From Yersinia enterocolitica (lineage in GTDB: Bacteria; Pseudomonadota; Gammaproteobacteria; Enterobacterales; Enterobacteriaceae): a DNA stretch of 64,000 bases. Both the position numbers and the translations under genes were made by a program. The DNA is taken from assembly GCA_002082245.2 (NCBI GenBank), contig NBTC02000002.1:4154001-4218000 (forward strand), in the 5' to 3' direction. Of this stretch, positions 44,828 to 53,803 are shown in pieces (the first letter of the stretch is position 1; every line of letters begins with the position of its first letter). The notes below the pieces were generated by a model. It was not told the DNA's origin, made no database searches, and was given only the letters and a program-made list of their open reading frames with translations.

Positions 44828-47800
44828 GCCTACTGAAATATCAGTGGCCCTTACCGTTGTTATCTTTATCACTACGCTGACGCTGGTCATCTTTCTGGGA
44901 GGGCTGGCATGGTGGTTCTGGGGGGAGCAAAAATCTACCGACTGGAATGTAGTGCGCAATCTGGTGATGATATGTCTCTTTATCTGGATTATCTCGCTGA
45001 GCGTACTGACATTAGGTTTTATTGCCGCCCGTCAGCTCATCAAAGATAAAGTTCAGGGCCCCAAACGTACCCTTAAAGCCACTCGACAGAAAACACCCTA
45101 CTCTGAATCCATTAAGCTAAAAACCCGTCTGCGCCGCCGTTACGGTCTGTTCTGGCGCTACAAAGTCCGGCTGCTGATGGTGGTGGGTGAACCTGACGAA
45201 ATCGCCGCATTGGCACCGCAACTGGCGGAACAGGGCTGGTTGGAAGGGCAGCGTACGGTGCTGATCCACGGTGGTAGCGTGCAAAATTCGGCTGATGAAG
45301 CGGGGCTGAGTGAGTGGCGTAAACTGCGCCGTGGCCGCCCGTTTGATGGCATTGTTTGGGCGATAACCGCCGCGCAGAGTGGCACTCCACAGTGGATGGA
45401 CAACGGCCTGCGAACCCTGGAAAAAATGGGTGCAACCTTGCGTTATCAACCACCGGTATATCTGTGGCAGGTCTGCGACAGCGAGTGGGCTCAGGATACG
45501 CGGGTGGAGCAGCCAGTCGGGGTGGTGTTCCCAGCGAAAGCCACGCCAGAGGCGGTTGAGCTTCAACTGCGCTCTCTGTTGCCTCAGTTACGTGAGCAGG
45601 GGATGCAGCAGCTCTCTGTCGAACCACACCACGATTTTTTGTTGCGCCTGGCGCAGTCGCTGGAGCAGGGTGACGCCACCCGCTGGCGGCAGCGCCTGAC
45701 ACCGTGGTTTACCGAGTATGCGACGCGTATTCCCCTGCGTGGGTTGATGTTCAGTTTGCCGGCGGTATCAACATCGGCGGCGCGTGTGCACGAGAAAAAC
45801 TGGACTGCATCTGACCGCTGGCAGGGGGTACTGGATGACTGTCGTTCTGCCCGTGGACGCCGTGTCGGGCTGCCGTGGGAGCAGACATTGTGCTACAGCT
45901 TGCTGGCACTGATAGTGCTGTGGGGCGTGGGCAGTGTGGTGTCATTTGCGGTCAACCGTCACCAAATGGTCTCTGCCGCGCAGCAGGCACAGCAACTGGC
46001 GCAGTCGCAAGCGGTCTCTGACCAGCAACTCATGGCCCTACAAGCCCTGCGCAATGATATCGGGCGCTTACAATCTCGCGTGGCGCAGGGGGCACCTTGG
46101 TATCAGCGCTTTGGCCTGGATCATAATGCGCCGCTGCTTGAGGTCCTGATGCCGTGGTATGGCCAGGCCAACAACCGCATTCTTAGGGATGCCACCGCGC
46201 AAAGCCTGCATCAGAAACTCAGTGAACTGGCGGAACTGCCGGCTAACAGCCCGCAACGTGCGGCACTGGCAAAAACAGGCTATGACCAGTTAAAGGCCTA
46301 TTTGATGATGTCACGCCCGGAAAAAGCCGATGCTGCATTTTATGCACAGGTGATGCAGACCACCGAGCCTGCGCGTGCCGGTGTGTCTCCTGGTCTGTGG
46401 CAGAGTCTGGCCCCAGACTTATGGCAATTTTATGCGCAAAATCTGCCTGCTCAGCCGGACTGGAAAATTAAACCGGATACCGGGTTGGTAAGCCAGGTAC
46501 GGCAGGTCTTGCTGGGGCAGATTGGTCAGCGCAATGCAGAAAGTACGCTGTATGAAAACATGCTGCTATCGGTGCGTCGCAACTATGCCGACATGACGCT
46601 GACGGACATGACCGGCGACACTGATGCTCAGCGTCTGTTCCAGACCTCGGAATCTGTGCCCGGTATGTTTACCCGCAAGGCCTGGGATGAGCAAATTCAG
46701 CAGGCAATAGATAAAACGGTGGCCTCCCGTCGCGAAGAAATTGACTGGGTATTGAGTGATAACCGCCGTGCGGTATCAGAAGACATTTCACCGGAAGCGT
46801 TGAAAAAGCGGCTGACGGAACGTTATTTCACCGATTTTGCTGGGAGTTGGCTGAGTTTTCTCAACAGTTTGCACTGGAATGAGGCGCATAACTTGTCGGA
46901 TGTGATTGACCAACTGACGCTGATGAGTGATGTACGCCAGTCGCCGCTGATTGCGCTGATGAACACGCTGGCGTGGCAAGGACAGACTGGGCAGCAGAAT
47001 CAGGCGTTATCGGATTCTCTGGTGAAGTCCGCCAAGGCGCTGATGCATAAAGATCAGACCCCGGCCATTGACCAGAGTGCCGATGGGCCAGTAGGCCCGC
47101 TGGACGAGACTTTTGGCCCGCTGTTGGCATTGATGGGCAAAGGTGATGCACAAAACAGGATGTCGTCCGACAGCTCGCTGAGCCTGCAAACGTTACTCAC
47201 CCGCGTGACTAGGGTACGGCTTAAGCTCCAGCAAGTGGTTAATGCCTCGAACCCACAAGAGATGACTCAGGTACTGGCCCAGACCGTTTTCCAAGGGAAA
47301 AGTGTCGACCTGACGGACACGCAGGAGTACGGCAGCCTGATTGCCGCCAGTCTGGGAGAGGAATGGAGCAGTTTTGGGCAGACGATGTTTGTTCAGCCGC
47401 TGACTCAGGCGTGGGAGACCGTGTTGCAACCTTCGTCGGCCAGCCTTAACGACCAGTGGAAAAACGCGGTGGTGGCCAATTGGAAATCAGCCTTTGACGG
47501 GCGTTACCCGTTTGCCGCCAGTAAAAGCGATGCTTCACTGCCGATGCTGGCCGAATTTATTCGTAAGGATAGCGGGCGTATCGACAGCTTCCTGACCCGT
47601 GAGCTGGGTGGCGTGCTGCATAAAGAAGGGACACGCTGGGTTCCGAGTAAAGTGAACAGCCAGGGGCTAACGTTTAACCCGGACTTTCTGGCGGCCATTA
47701 ATCAACTGAGTCAAGTCTCCGATATTCTGTTCACTGACGGCAGTCAGGGGCTGCGCTTTGAGCTACTGGCACGTCCAGTTCCGAATGTGGTGGAAACCAA

Positions 47801-48200
47801 TTTAGCGATTGATGGACAGAAATTGCATTATTTCAACCAGATGGAAAGTTGGCAGAGTTTCCGCTGGCCGGGTGATACCTACAAACCCGGCACGCTATTG
47901 ACCTGGACTGGCGTGAATTCCGGGGCCCGTTTATACGGTGATTATCAGGGGACATGGGGATTGATCCGCTGGCTGGAACAGGCAAAACAGAAAAAGCTGG
48001 ATGAAGGGCGTTATCAACTGACCTTCACCACCATGGATAACCAATCACTGCAATGGATATTACGCACCGAGCTGGGCAAAGGCCCATTAGGTCTGCTGCA
48101 ACTGCGTAACTTCACCCTGCCTGCGCAAATTTTTCTGATACAGAACGCCCCTCCAGCGGCATCTGATCGGACCGATGATGAGGATATGGCAGAGGATTAA
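44811..48200 (+). CDS. tssM: TssM (IcmF), T6SS inner-membrane complex protein
   Basis: Large inner-membrane protein of 1129 residues spanning the envelope and contacting TssL and TssJ. Two N-terminal helices (ALTVVIFITTLTLVIFLGG and LVMICLFIWIISLSVLTLGF), a third near residue 370 (LLALIVLWGVGSVVSFAV), and a long periplasmic IcmF-related part ending in a C-terminal beta domain (LRFELLARPVPNVVETNLAI). In the cytoplasmic domain the expected Walker A site reads VVGEPDEIAALA, with no GKS/T, so it probably does not hydrolyse nucleotides. The ATG at 44811 begins MDQENKPTEIS and overlaps the preceding gene. Confidence 0.96.
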   Translation: MDQENKPTEISVALTVVIFITTLTLVIFLGGLAWWFWGEQKSTDWNVVRNLVMICLFIWIISLSVLTLGFIAARQLIKDKVQGPKRTLKATRQKTPYSESIKLKTRLRRRYGLFWRYKVRLLMVVGEPDEIAALAPQLAEQGWLEGQRTVLIHGGSVQNSADEAGLSEWRKLRRGRPFDGIVWAITAAQSGTPQWMDNGLRTLEKMGATLRYQPPVYLWQVCDSEWAQDTRVEQPVGVVFPAKATPEAVELQLRSLLPQLREQGMQQLSVEPHHDFLLRLAQSLEQGDATRWRQRLTPWFTEYATRIPLRGLMFSLPAVSTSAARVHEKNWTASDRWQGVLDDCRSARGRRVGLPWEQTLCYSLLALIVLWGVGSVVSFAVNRHQMVSAAQQAQQLAQSQAVSDQQLMALQALRNDIGRLQSRVAQGAPWYQRFGLDHNAPLLEVLMPWYGQANNRILRDATAQSLHQKLSELAELPANSPQRAALAKTGYDQLKAYLMMSRPEKADAAFYAQVMQTTEPARAGVSPGLWQSLAPDLWQFYAQNLPAQPDWKIKPDTGLVSQVRQVLLGQIGQRNAESTLYENMLLSVRRNYADMTLTDMTGDTDAQRLFQTSESVPGMFTRKAWDEQIQQAIDKTVASRREEIDWVLSDNRRAVSEDISPEALKKRLTERYFTDFAGSWLSFLNSLHWNEAHNLSDVIDQLTLMSDVRQSPLIALMNTLAWQGQTGQQNQALSDSLVKSAKALMHKDQTPAIDQSADGPVGPLDETFGPLLALMGKGDAQNRMSSDSSLSLQTLLTRVTRVRLKLQQVVNASNPQEMTQVLAQTVFQGKSVDLTDTQEYGSLIAASLGEEWSSFGQTMFVQPLTQAWETVLQPSSASLNDQWKNAVVANWKSAFDGRYPFAASKSDASLPMLAEFIRKDSGRIDSFLTRELGGVLHKEGTRWVPSKVNSQGLTFNPDFLAAINQLSQVSDILFTDGSQGLRFELLARPVPNVVETNLAIDGQKLHYFNQMESWQSFRWPGDTYKPGTLLTWTGVNSGARLYGDYQGTWGLIRWLEQAKQKKLDEGRYQLTFTTMDNQSLQWILRTELGKGPLGLLQLRNFTLPAQIFLIQNAPPAASDRTDDEDMAED

Positions 48201-48238
48201 TCTCTTTTGTCACCCCCTGATATTGACCAACAGGAGCC

Positions 48239-49846
48239 ATGATGGCGACGTTAAATACCCTGATCACTGCCTGTGCCGCGGCCCCTGATTCACTGTTATT
48301 AAAGGCAGAACAACAGGTTACACTTTGGGAGCGCTGGTTGCAGCCGGTGACGACTGACCAGCACAGTGGAGAAGACCTCAGTTACAATGACGACTTCCAG
48401 CAGATGCGTGAAGAGGTCAATAAACTCTCAGGTGCTGATACCACGTTAGCCAGCGAGCTGGCAGAAAAACTGTTAACCCTGCATGGCAAAGATGTGCGGG
48501 TGGCAACCTATTACATTTGGGCGCGTTTACACCGTGATGGCGAGGCTGGGCTGGCGGATGGACTGGCACTGCTGGCCGGGCTTATCAGCCGTTTTGGTGA
48601 AACCCTGCATCCGTTGCGCGCAGCCAGTCGGAAAACTGCGCTGGAATGGCTATCGAGTTCTCGCGTGCTGGACAGTTTGTCGCTCTATCCTGAAGTGGAT
48701 AATGCGGATTTTGCACGCATCGTTGGCGCACTGGCGTTAATCGAACAGAGCCTTAGCTGCTGGGATGACGCATCCCGTCCGCAGTTTGGTGGATTGTATC
48801 TTGCCTTGGAACATCGTCTGGCGCAGTCCGGTGGACCGAATGCGGTGGTGCCACAAAACAGCAGCGGGTCATCATCGGCAGGGAGTCAGGGCCAGACTGC
48901 TATGGTTTCACCGGAGTTGCGGCCAGTCCAGTCGGGGCGTGACCTGCTCGACCAGGCTAAAACGTTAGCAAAATACCTGCGTAACCAGCCGCAGGGATGG
49001 CTCTCTGGGCATCATCTTATCAAGAGCGTGCGCTGGGATACGGTACACCAGTCACCGCCGTTGGATGTGAGTGGACGAACCAGACTGGTACCGCCGCGCC
49101 CGGAATATCGCGCGCTGCTCAAGCGTCTTTATCTGCAACAAAACTGGCTGGAGTTGTTGGAACAGGCGGAATCGATATTTGCCGAAGGGGTCAACCATTT
49201 CTGGCTCGATGTGCAGTGGTATCTGCATCAGGCACTCAGTAAAGCGGGAGCCCCATTCGATGGCTGGGCAGCTTGTATCACCCAGGATTTACGTCTGTTA
49301 CTGACCCGGCTACCAGGGCTGGAAGGGCTATGCTGGAGTGACGGCACGCCGTTTGCTGATGAGGTGACGCTGGGGTGGATAAACCAGCAGGTGCTGGAGT
49401 CGGTGTCGGGCTGGGGCAGCGAGCCTGCTGCCGTGGTGTCATCCGGTGAAGATGGCATTCTGTTGCTGGAGCCAGAAGCTCTGGCTCAGGCGGACAGTGA
49501 AGGGATTGAAGCCGCACTTAACTGGTTGCAATCCCGTCCGGGTATTACCACTGCCCGCCATCAGTGGCTGCTGCGTTTGGTGATGGCCCGCGTGGCGGAG
49601 CAGTACGGCAAGAACGATATGGCACTGCATCTGTTGATTGACCTTGATAGCAGCGGCGCATTGCTAACCTTGCCGCAGTGGGAGCCGGGGCTGGCGTTTG
49701 AAGTCAAAGCCCGAAGTCTGAAGCTGCTGCGGATGAAAGCACAACGCAGCGACAGTGACAAAACCCGCCTGCATGTCGAAATGGAAAGCCTGCTCAGTGG
49801 GCTTATTGCCCTTGACCCGGCCCGTGCGGCCGTATTATGCGGATAA
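48239..49846 (+). CDS. tssA: TssA, T6SS baseplate/sheath-priming protein
   Basis: ImpA-N family protein of 535 residues that primes and caps sheath assembly. The N-terminal domain is visible (EDLSYNDDFQQMREEVNK, then VRVATYYIWARLHRDGEAGL, GLISRFGETLHPLRA). A Gln/Ser-rich linker around 200-225 separates it from the C-terminal oligomerisation half. Adjacent ATG codons at 48239 and 48242 are both possible starts; AGGAG precedes them. A second ImpA-N protein closes the cluster. Confidence 0.93.
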   Translation: MMATLNTLITACAAAPDSLLLKAEQQVTLWERWLQPVTTDQHSGEDLSYNDDFQQMREEVNKLSGADTTLASELAEKLLTLHGKDVRVATYYIWARLHRDGEAGLADGLALLAGLISRFGETLHPLRAASRKTALEWLSSSRVLDSLSLYPEVDNADFARIVGALALIEQSLSCWDDASRPQFGGLYLALEHRLAQSGGPNAVVPQNSSGSSSAGSQGQTAMVSPELRPVQSGRDLLDQAKTLAKYLRNQPQGWLSGHHLIKSVRWDTVHQSPPLDVSGRTRLVPPRPEYRALLKRLYLQQNWLELLEQAESIFAEGVNHFWLDVQWYLHQALSKAGAPFDGWAACITQDLRLLLTRLPGLEGLCWSDGTPFADEVTLGWINQQVLESVSGWGSEPAAVVSSGEDGILLLEPEALAQADSEGIEAALNWLQSRPGITTARHQWLLRLVMARVAEQYGKNDMALHLLIDLDSSGALLTLPQWEPGLAFEVKARSLKLLRMKAQRSDSDKTRLHVEMESLLSGLIALDPARAAVLCG

Positions 49847-49943
49847 CCGAAAAGAAAAATATTGCATAAAAAACGTGTTTTTCCTTGCTCCACGCCATTT
49901 CTGAAACACTGTTTTCCTGTATTTCACCCTTTCCATTAGCACA

Positions 49944-51722
49944 ATGAAAAATATCATTATGGATGACTTAACCCTGCGTTATTTTGACGCCGAAATGCGC
50001 TACCTACGCGAAGCGGGCGAAGAGTTTGCTCGTGCGCACCCTGATCGGGCTGCCGGATTAAATCTGGATAAAGTCGGGGCGCATGACCCCTATGTGGAAC
50101 GTCTGTTTGAAGGCTTTGCCTTCCTGATGGGCCGACTGCGGGAAAAACTGGATGACGACCTGCCGGAGCTGACTGAAGGGTTGGTCAGCCTGCTGTGGCC
50201 GCACTACCTGCGTACCATTCCGTCGCTTTCTATTGTGGAGTTCACCCCACAATGGCAGGGGATGAAAGAGCGTATGGGGGTGAGCAAAGGTTTTGAAGTG
50301 CTTTCCCGCCCCATTGGGGAGCGTGAAACCCGCTGTCGCTACACCACCACGCAGGATATGGACTTACTCCCGCTGACACTACGCCGTGCCGAATTGGACA
50401 GCGAACCAGATGGCCGATCGGTTATCCGGCTGCGCTTTGATTGCAGCGCACTGGCCGACTGGAGCCGTATCAACCTGAGCCGCCTGCCGCTCTATTTTGA
50501 TGCCGATGCGCCACTGGCTTGCGCCCTGCATGAGGCGCTGACCCTGAATACCGCCAAACTCTGGATCCGTCTGCCGGGGCAGGCTGATCGCCAGCCGCTG
50601 GACGGCTATTTTGCCCCGCTGGGGTTCGGTGAGAAGGATACCTTGTGGCCGAAGGCAGACAGCGCGTTCAGTGGTTATCAGCTCCTGCTGGAGTATTTCA
50701 CCTTCCGCGAAAAGTTTATGTTTGTTGCGTTGAAGGGGTTGGAGGGGGTCGAACTACCAGCGGAACTGCCCTGGTTTGAGATTGATGTGGTGCTGGAAAA
50801 ACGCTGGGAACATGATTTTTCATTCTCCGAAAAGAATCTGCGCCTGCATTGTGTGCCGGTGATTAACCTGTTCCCGCTGGAATCTGACCCACTGTCGCTC
50901 TCTTCATTACAGACTGAATATCAGCTGCGCCCGATGCGCATTCAGGACGGCTATACCGAAATTTATTCGGTAGATTCAGTGATTTCTTCCCGCCATAGTG
51001 GGCATCAGGTCTATGTCCCTTTCACCAGTTTCCGCCACAAGGGCGGAATGTTGCGCCATGATGCGCCTGAGTATTACTACCATACGCGGGTCAAACGCGG
51101 GCCTTCGGGATTACACGATACCTGGTTGGTGCTGGGGGGGGAGGCGTTTGATAACCACAGCGTACCGGATAATGAAAACTTGTCACTGAGCCTGACCGGC
51201 ACCAATGGGCAGTTACCGCGTAAAGCGCTACAAAGCACGGTACTGGATACTGTGGTGAAGTCTACCGGTGCCCAGGTTCGGGTGCGTAATCTGTCGGCGC
51301 CTTCGTTGCCGTGCTATCCGCCCAACCGTGACCGTTTTCATTGGCGGGTACTGAGCCATCTGGGTAGCAGTTTTTTGTGGATGATGGATAACGCTGAAGT
51401 GCTGCGCGGAACGCTGGCGCTGTATGACTGGACGGACAACGAAATGAACCGACGTCGACTGGAGGCTATCGCCGAGGTTAAACATAGCGAGATTGAACGC
51501 TTTGAGCGGGGCTATCTGTTGCGCGGGGTGCACATTGAAATCACTCTCGACAGCAACGGCTTTACCGGTACCGGGGATATTTGTCTGTTCGGGGAAATGC
51601 TCAGTCGCTTCTTTTCCCTGTATACCGATATTCATCTGTTTAATCGTCTGACTCTGATACTGCAACCGACAGGAGAACGTTTGGAATGGGAAGAGAATCA
51701 CACGACCCGCATTCCCGGCTGA
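49944..51722 (+). CDS. tssF: TssF, T6SS baseplate protein
   Basis: Baseplate wedge protein of 592 residues. It shows the family start DDLTLRYFDAEMRYLREAG, EEFARAHPDRAAGLNL and DPYVERLFEGFAFLMGRLRE, and a C-terminal GYLLRGVHIEITLDSNGF. The ATG at 49944 gives five extra residues; one at 49959 (MDDLTLRYF) would match most homologues better, but no clear ribosome site decides. Overlaps tssG by 37 bp. Confidence 0.96.
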   Translation: MKNIIMDDLTLRYFDAEMRYLREAGEEFARAHPDRAAGLNLDKVGAHDPYVERLFEGFAFLMGRLREKLDDDLPELTEGLVSLLWPHYLRTIPSLSIVEFTPQWQGMKERMGVSKGFEVLSRPIGERETRCRYTTTQDMDLLPLTLRRAELDSEPDGRSVIRLRFDCSALADWSRINLSRLPLYFDADAPLACALHEALTLNTAKLWIRLPGQADRQPLDGYFAPLGFGEKDTLWPKADSAFSGYQLLLEYFTFREKFMFVALKGLEGVELPAELPWFEIDVVLEKRWEHDFSFSEKNLRLHCVPVINLFPLESDPLSLSSLQTEYQLRPMRIQDGYTEIYSVDSVISSRHSGHQVYVPFTSFRHKGGMLRHDAPEYYYHTRVKRGPSGLHDTWLVLGGEAFDNHSVPDNENLSLSLTGTNGQLPRKALQSTVLDTVVKSTGAQVRVRNLSAPSLPCYPPNRDRFHWRVLSHLGSSFLWMMDNAEVLRGTLALYDWTDNEMNRRRLEAIAEVKHSEIERFERGYLLRGVHIEITLDSNGFTGTGDICLFGEMLSRFFSLYTDIHLFNRLTLILQPTGERLEWEENHTTRIPG

Positions 51723-52771
51723 TCACTCGGCTTAAGCGGGATATCGGACAGATCAATTTTTACCGCTTCTGTCAGTTGCTGGAGCAACAACCGGGAACCT
51801 TGCCGCTGGGGAGTACCAATAGCCCAGCGGATGATCCGGTGCGCTTTCGTCCGCATCCGGGCATGGGGTTCCCGGTCAGTGAGCTGAAGGCGCTGGAAAC
51901 TGATCCGGCGCAGCCTGATGCCCCGCTGACGGCGCGCACCACCTTTATGGGGTTGTACGGTGTGGATTCGCCACTGCCGACAGCCTATATCGACGATATC
52001 ACCCAGCAGCGCGAAGGGCATGAGGCGCTGGAAGGGTTCCTCGATATTTTCAACCATCGTTTTATGACGCAGTTTTATCGCATTTGGCGCAAATATTCCT
52101 ATCCGGCCACTTTTGAGTCGGGCGGCAAAGATAGCACCTCCCAAAGCCTGTTGGGGCTGATTGGCATGGGTATTCCAGGTTCGCAGCAGCATTTTGCCAC
52201 CCCGACATCACGCTTTCTGGCCCTGCTGGGGGTGATGCGTCAACCGGGGCGAACTGCCGAAGGGGTACAGGCACTGGTCCGACTGCTGGCCCCCTTTACG
52301 CAGGCTGATGTGACGCCCCATTGCCTGCGTACGGTTCGTCTGACCTCACAGATGACATTTGCCGACGAAGGGGGCAACTGGCTGGACGGTTACACCGTAC
52401 TGGGCGATGAGGCCATCGATGCCAACAGTCAGTTACTGATTTCTCTGCAGACGGCAGACCGCGACGAGGCCGGTGACTGGTTACCGGATGGCCCGCTGTA
52501 TACCGATTTTCTGGTGCTGTTGCGGGTGTATCTGGGCTGGCGCTATCGAGCCTGTATTCAACTGACTGTCGCAACACGGTTGCTGCCGGCGTTGGTGTTG
52601 GATGAGACGCCGGTAAGATTGGGACTGACCGGGGTGCTGGGGCTGGATGACGATACGCTGTCAGACGATATACCTGAATACTATACCGTGGAGCTGGGAC
52701 ACTACAGTGGACTGACTCCACAGAAATACCAAGAAGGAAACCGACGTGTTAGCTATTACTTCGAAAAATAA
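51686..52771 (+). CDS. tssG: TssG, T6SS baseplate protein
   Basis: Baseplate protein that pairs with TssF in the wedge. 361 residues, with RLKRDIGQINFYRFCQLLEQ at the start, RFRPHPGMGFPVSEL near 50 and YLGWRYRACIQLTVATRLLP near 275. Starts inside the end of tssF and overlaps tssJ by 26 bp; the stop codon TAA at 52769-52771 falls inside the first unit of a short tandem repeat that continues into tssJ. Confidence 0.95.
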   Translation: MGRESHDPHSRLITRLKRDIGQINFYRFCQLLEQQPGTLPLGSTNSPADDPVRFRPHPGMGFPVSELKALETDPAQPDAPLTARTTFMGLYGVDSPLPTAYIDDITQQREGHEALEGFLDIFNHRFMTQFYRIWRKYSYPATFESGGKDSTSQSLLGLIGMGIPGSQQHFATPTSRFLALLGVMRQPGRTAEGVQALVRLLAPFTQADVTPHCLRTVRLTSQMTFADEGGNWLDGYTVLGDEAIDANSQLLISLQTADRDEAGDWLPDGPLYTDFLVLLRVYLGWRYRACIQLTVATRLLPALVLDETPVRLGLTGVLGLDDDTLSDDIPEYYTVELGHYSGLTPQKYQEGNRRVSYYFEK

Positions 52772-53327
52772 AATCTGTACTTCGAAAAATAAAACTTGGG
52801 CCGCCTGGAAAAATAAAATCTGCATCTCAGCATTGGTTTTATTGCTCAGTGGCTGTGGGCTGACGCAAGCAGTGACTGATGGCACCGTATCGGCCACAAA
52901 ATCACTGTTTTATAAGCAGATAAAGGTACTGCATTTGGATTTTACCGCCCGTGAGGCTCTGAATACCGATGAGCACGAAGCGAACTCGTCATCGGAGCCG
53001 GTGATGGTGCGGGTTTATCAGTTACGTGATGATAAAACCTTCTTAAAAACGGTGTATCAACAACTGGCGAGCGACGGGGAGGCGGCACTTAAAGATGACC
53101 TGCTGGCCAGCCGCAGCGTGATAGTGAAACCGGGCGGTGCGGTAACATTGGATATGCCGATGGAAAAAGATACCCGGTTTGTGGCGGTGGTAGCGCTGTT
53201 CCGCCATCCAGATATGGCCAAAGATCACTGGCGTCTGATTCTGACGCTGGACGACCTGCATCCCGATAAGCCTCGGACCCTTGAATTGGGTAATAACAGC
53301 CTGACATTGCGGGCGGAGACAAAGTAA
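52746..53327 (+). CDS. tssJ: TssJ, T6SS outer-membrane lipoprotein
   Basis: Outer-membrane lipoprotein that joins TssM to the outer membrane; 193 residues. Signal region KNKICISALVLLLSGCGLTQ with lipobox LSGC; the mature domain has VMVRVYQLRDDKTFLKTVYQ and ASDGEAALKDDLLA, VAVVALFRHPDMAKDHW, typical of TssJ. The only plausible start is GTG at 52746, with AAGGAAA upstream. The stretch before the signal helix is extended by a three-fold KNK repeat (residues 7-23). Stop overlaps the tssE start (TAATG). Confidence 0.92.
   Translation: MLAITSKNKICTSKNKTWAAWKNKICISALVLLLSGCGLTQAVTDGTVSATKSLFYKQIKVLHLDFTAREALNTDEHEANSSSEPVMVRVYQLRDDKTFLKTVYQQLASDGEAALKDDLLASRSVIVKPGGAVTLDMPMEKDTRFVAVVALFRHPDMAKDHWRLILTLDDLHPDKPRTLELGNNSLTLRAETK
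52757..52822 (+). repeat. short tandem repeat at the tssG-tssJ junction
   Basis: TACTTCGAAAAATAAAA occurs at 52757-52773 and 52778-52794 (period 21 bp), and a third related unit GGAAAAATAAAATCTG follows at 52807-52822. In the tssJ frame the units read SKNKIC, SKNKTW and WKNKIC; in the tssG frame the first contains its last codons and stop. Confidence 0.9.
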
Positions 53328-53779
53328 TGCCGGACGCCTCCTCGCCGTCACTGTATGAGCAATTGCTGGGCAATTTCACTGGCGGGCTTGAACTACATCA
53401 GGTCAGTGAAGCTAACCAGGTCATTCTCTCGGTGCTCGACAATATGCAGCGCATTCTCAACTGCCGCGCCGGTACACTCAGTCATCTGCCCGATTATGGT
53501 CTGCCGGATATGAGCGAGATCCTACAGGGATTGCCGGGCAGTGCGCACGCGCTGCTGACTACGCTCTCAGCCACGTTGCTAAAATATGAGCCACGGTTGA
53601 AAAGTATCAACGTGCTGCTACTGCCACAATCCGCTCCTGGCCATCTGGAGTATGCCATTGAGGCGGAACTGAAAGGGCTAGGACTGGTGCGTTACGGCAC
53701 GGCATTTATGCCGGAAGGCCGGGTGCTGATACGTCATCTTAAACAACAACATTATCTCAATCCGGGTGAGTCATCTTAA
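53327..53779 (+). CDS. tssE: TssE, T6SS gp25-like baseplate protein
   Basis: Small baseplate protein of 150 residues related to phage T4 gp25. Characteristic: SVLDNMQRILNCRAGTLSHL, then PDYGLPDMSEI and VLLLPQSAPGHLEYAIEAEL. It begins within the tssJ stop (TAATG) and is separated by 24 bp from the next gene. Standard length for the family. Confidence 0.95.
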   Translation: MPDASSPSLYEQLLGNFTGGLELHQVSEANQVILSVLDNMQRILNCRAGTLSHLPDYGLPDMSEILQGLPGSAHALLTTLSATLLKYEPRLKSINVLLLPQSAPGHLEYAIEAELKGLGLVRYGTAFMPEGRVLIRHLKQQHYLNPGESS

Positions 53780-53803
53780 CGCCTATTCAGGGAAGACAAA
53801 CAC

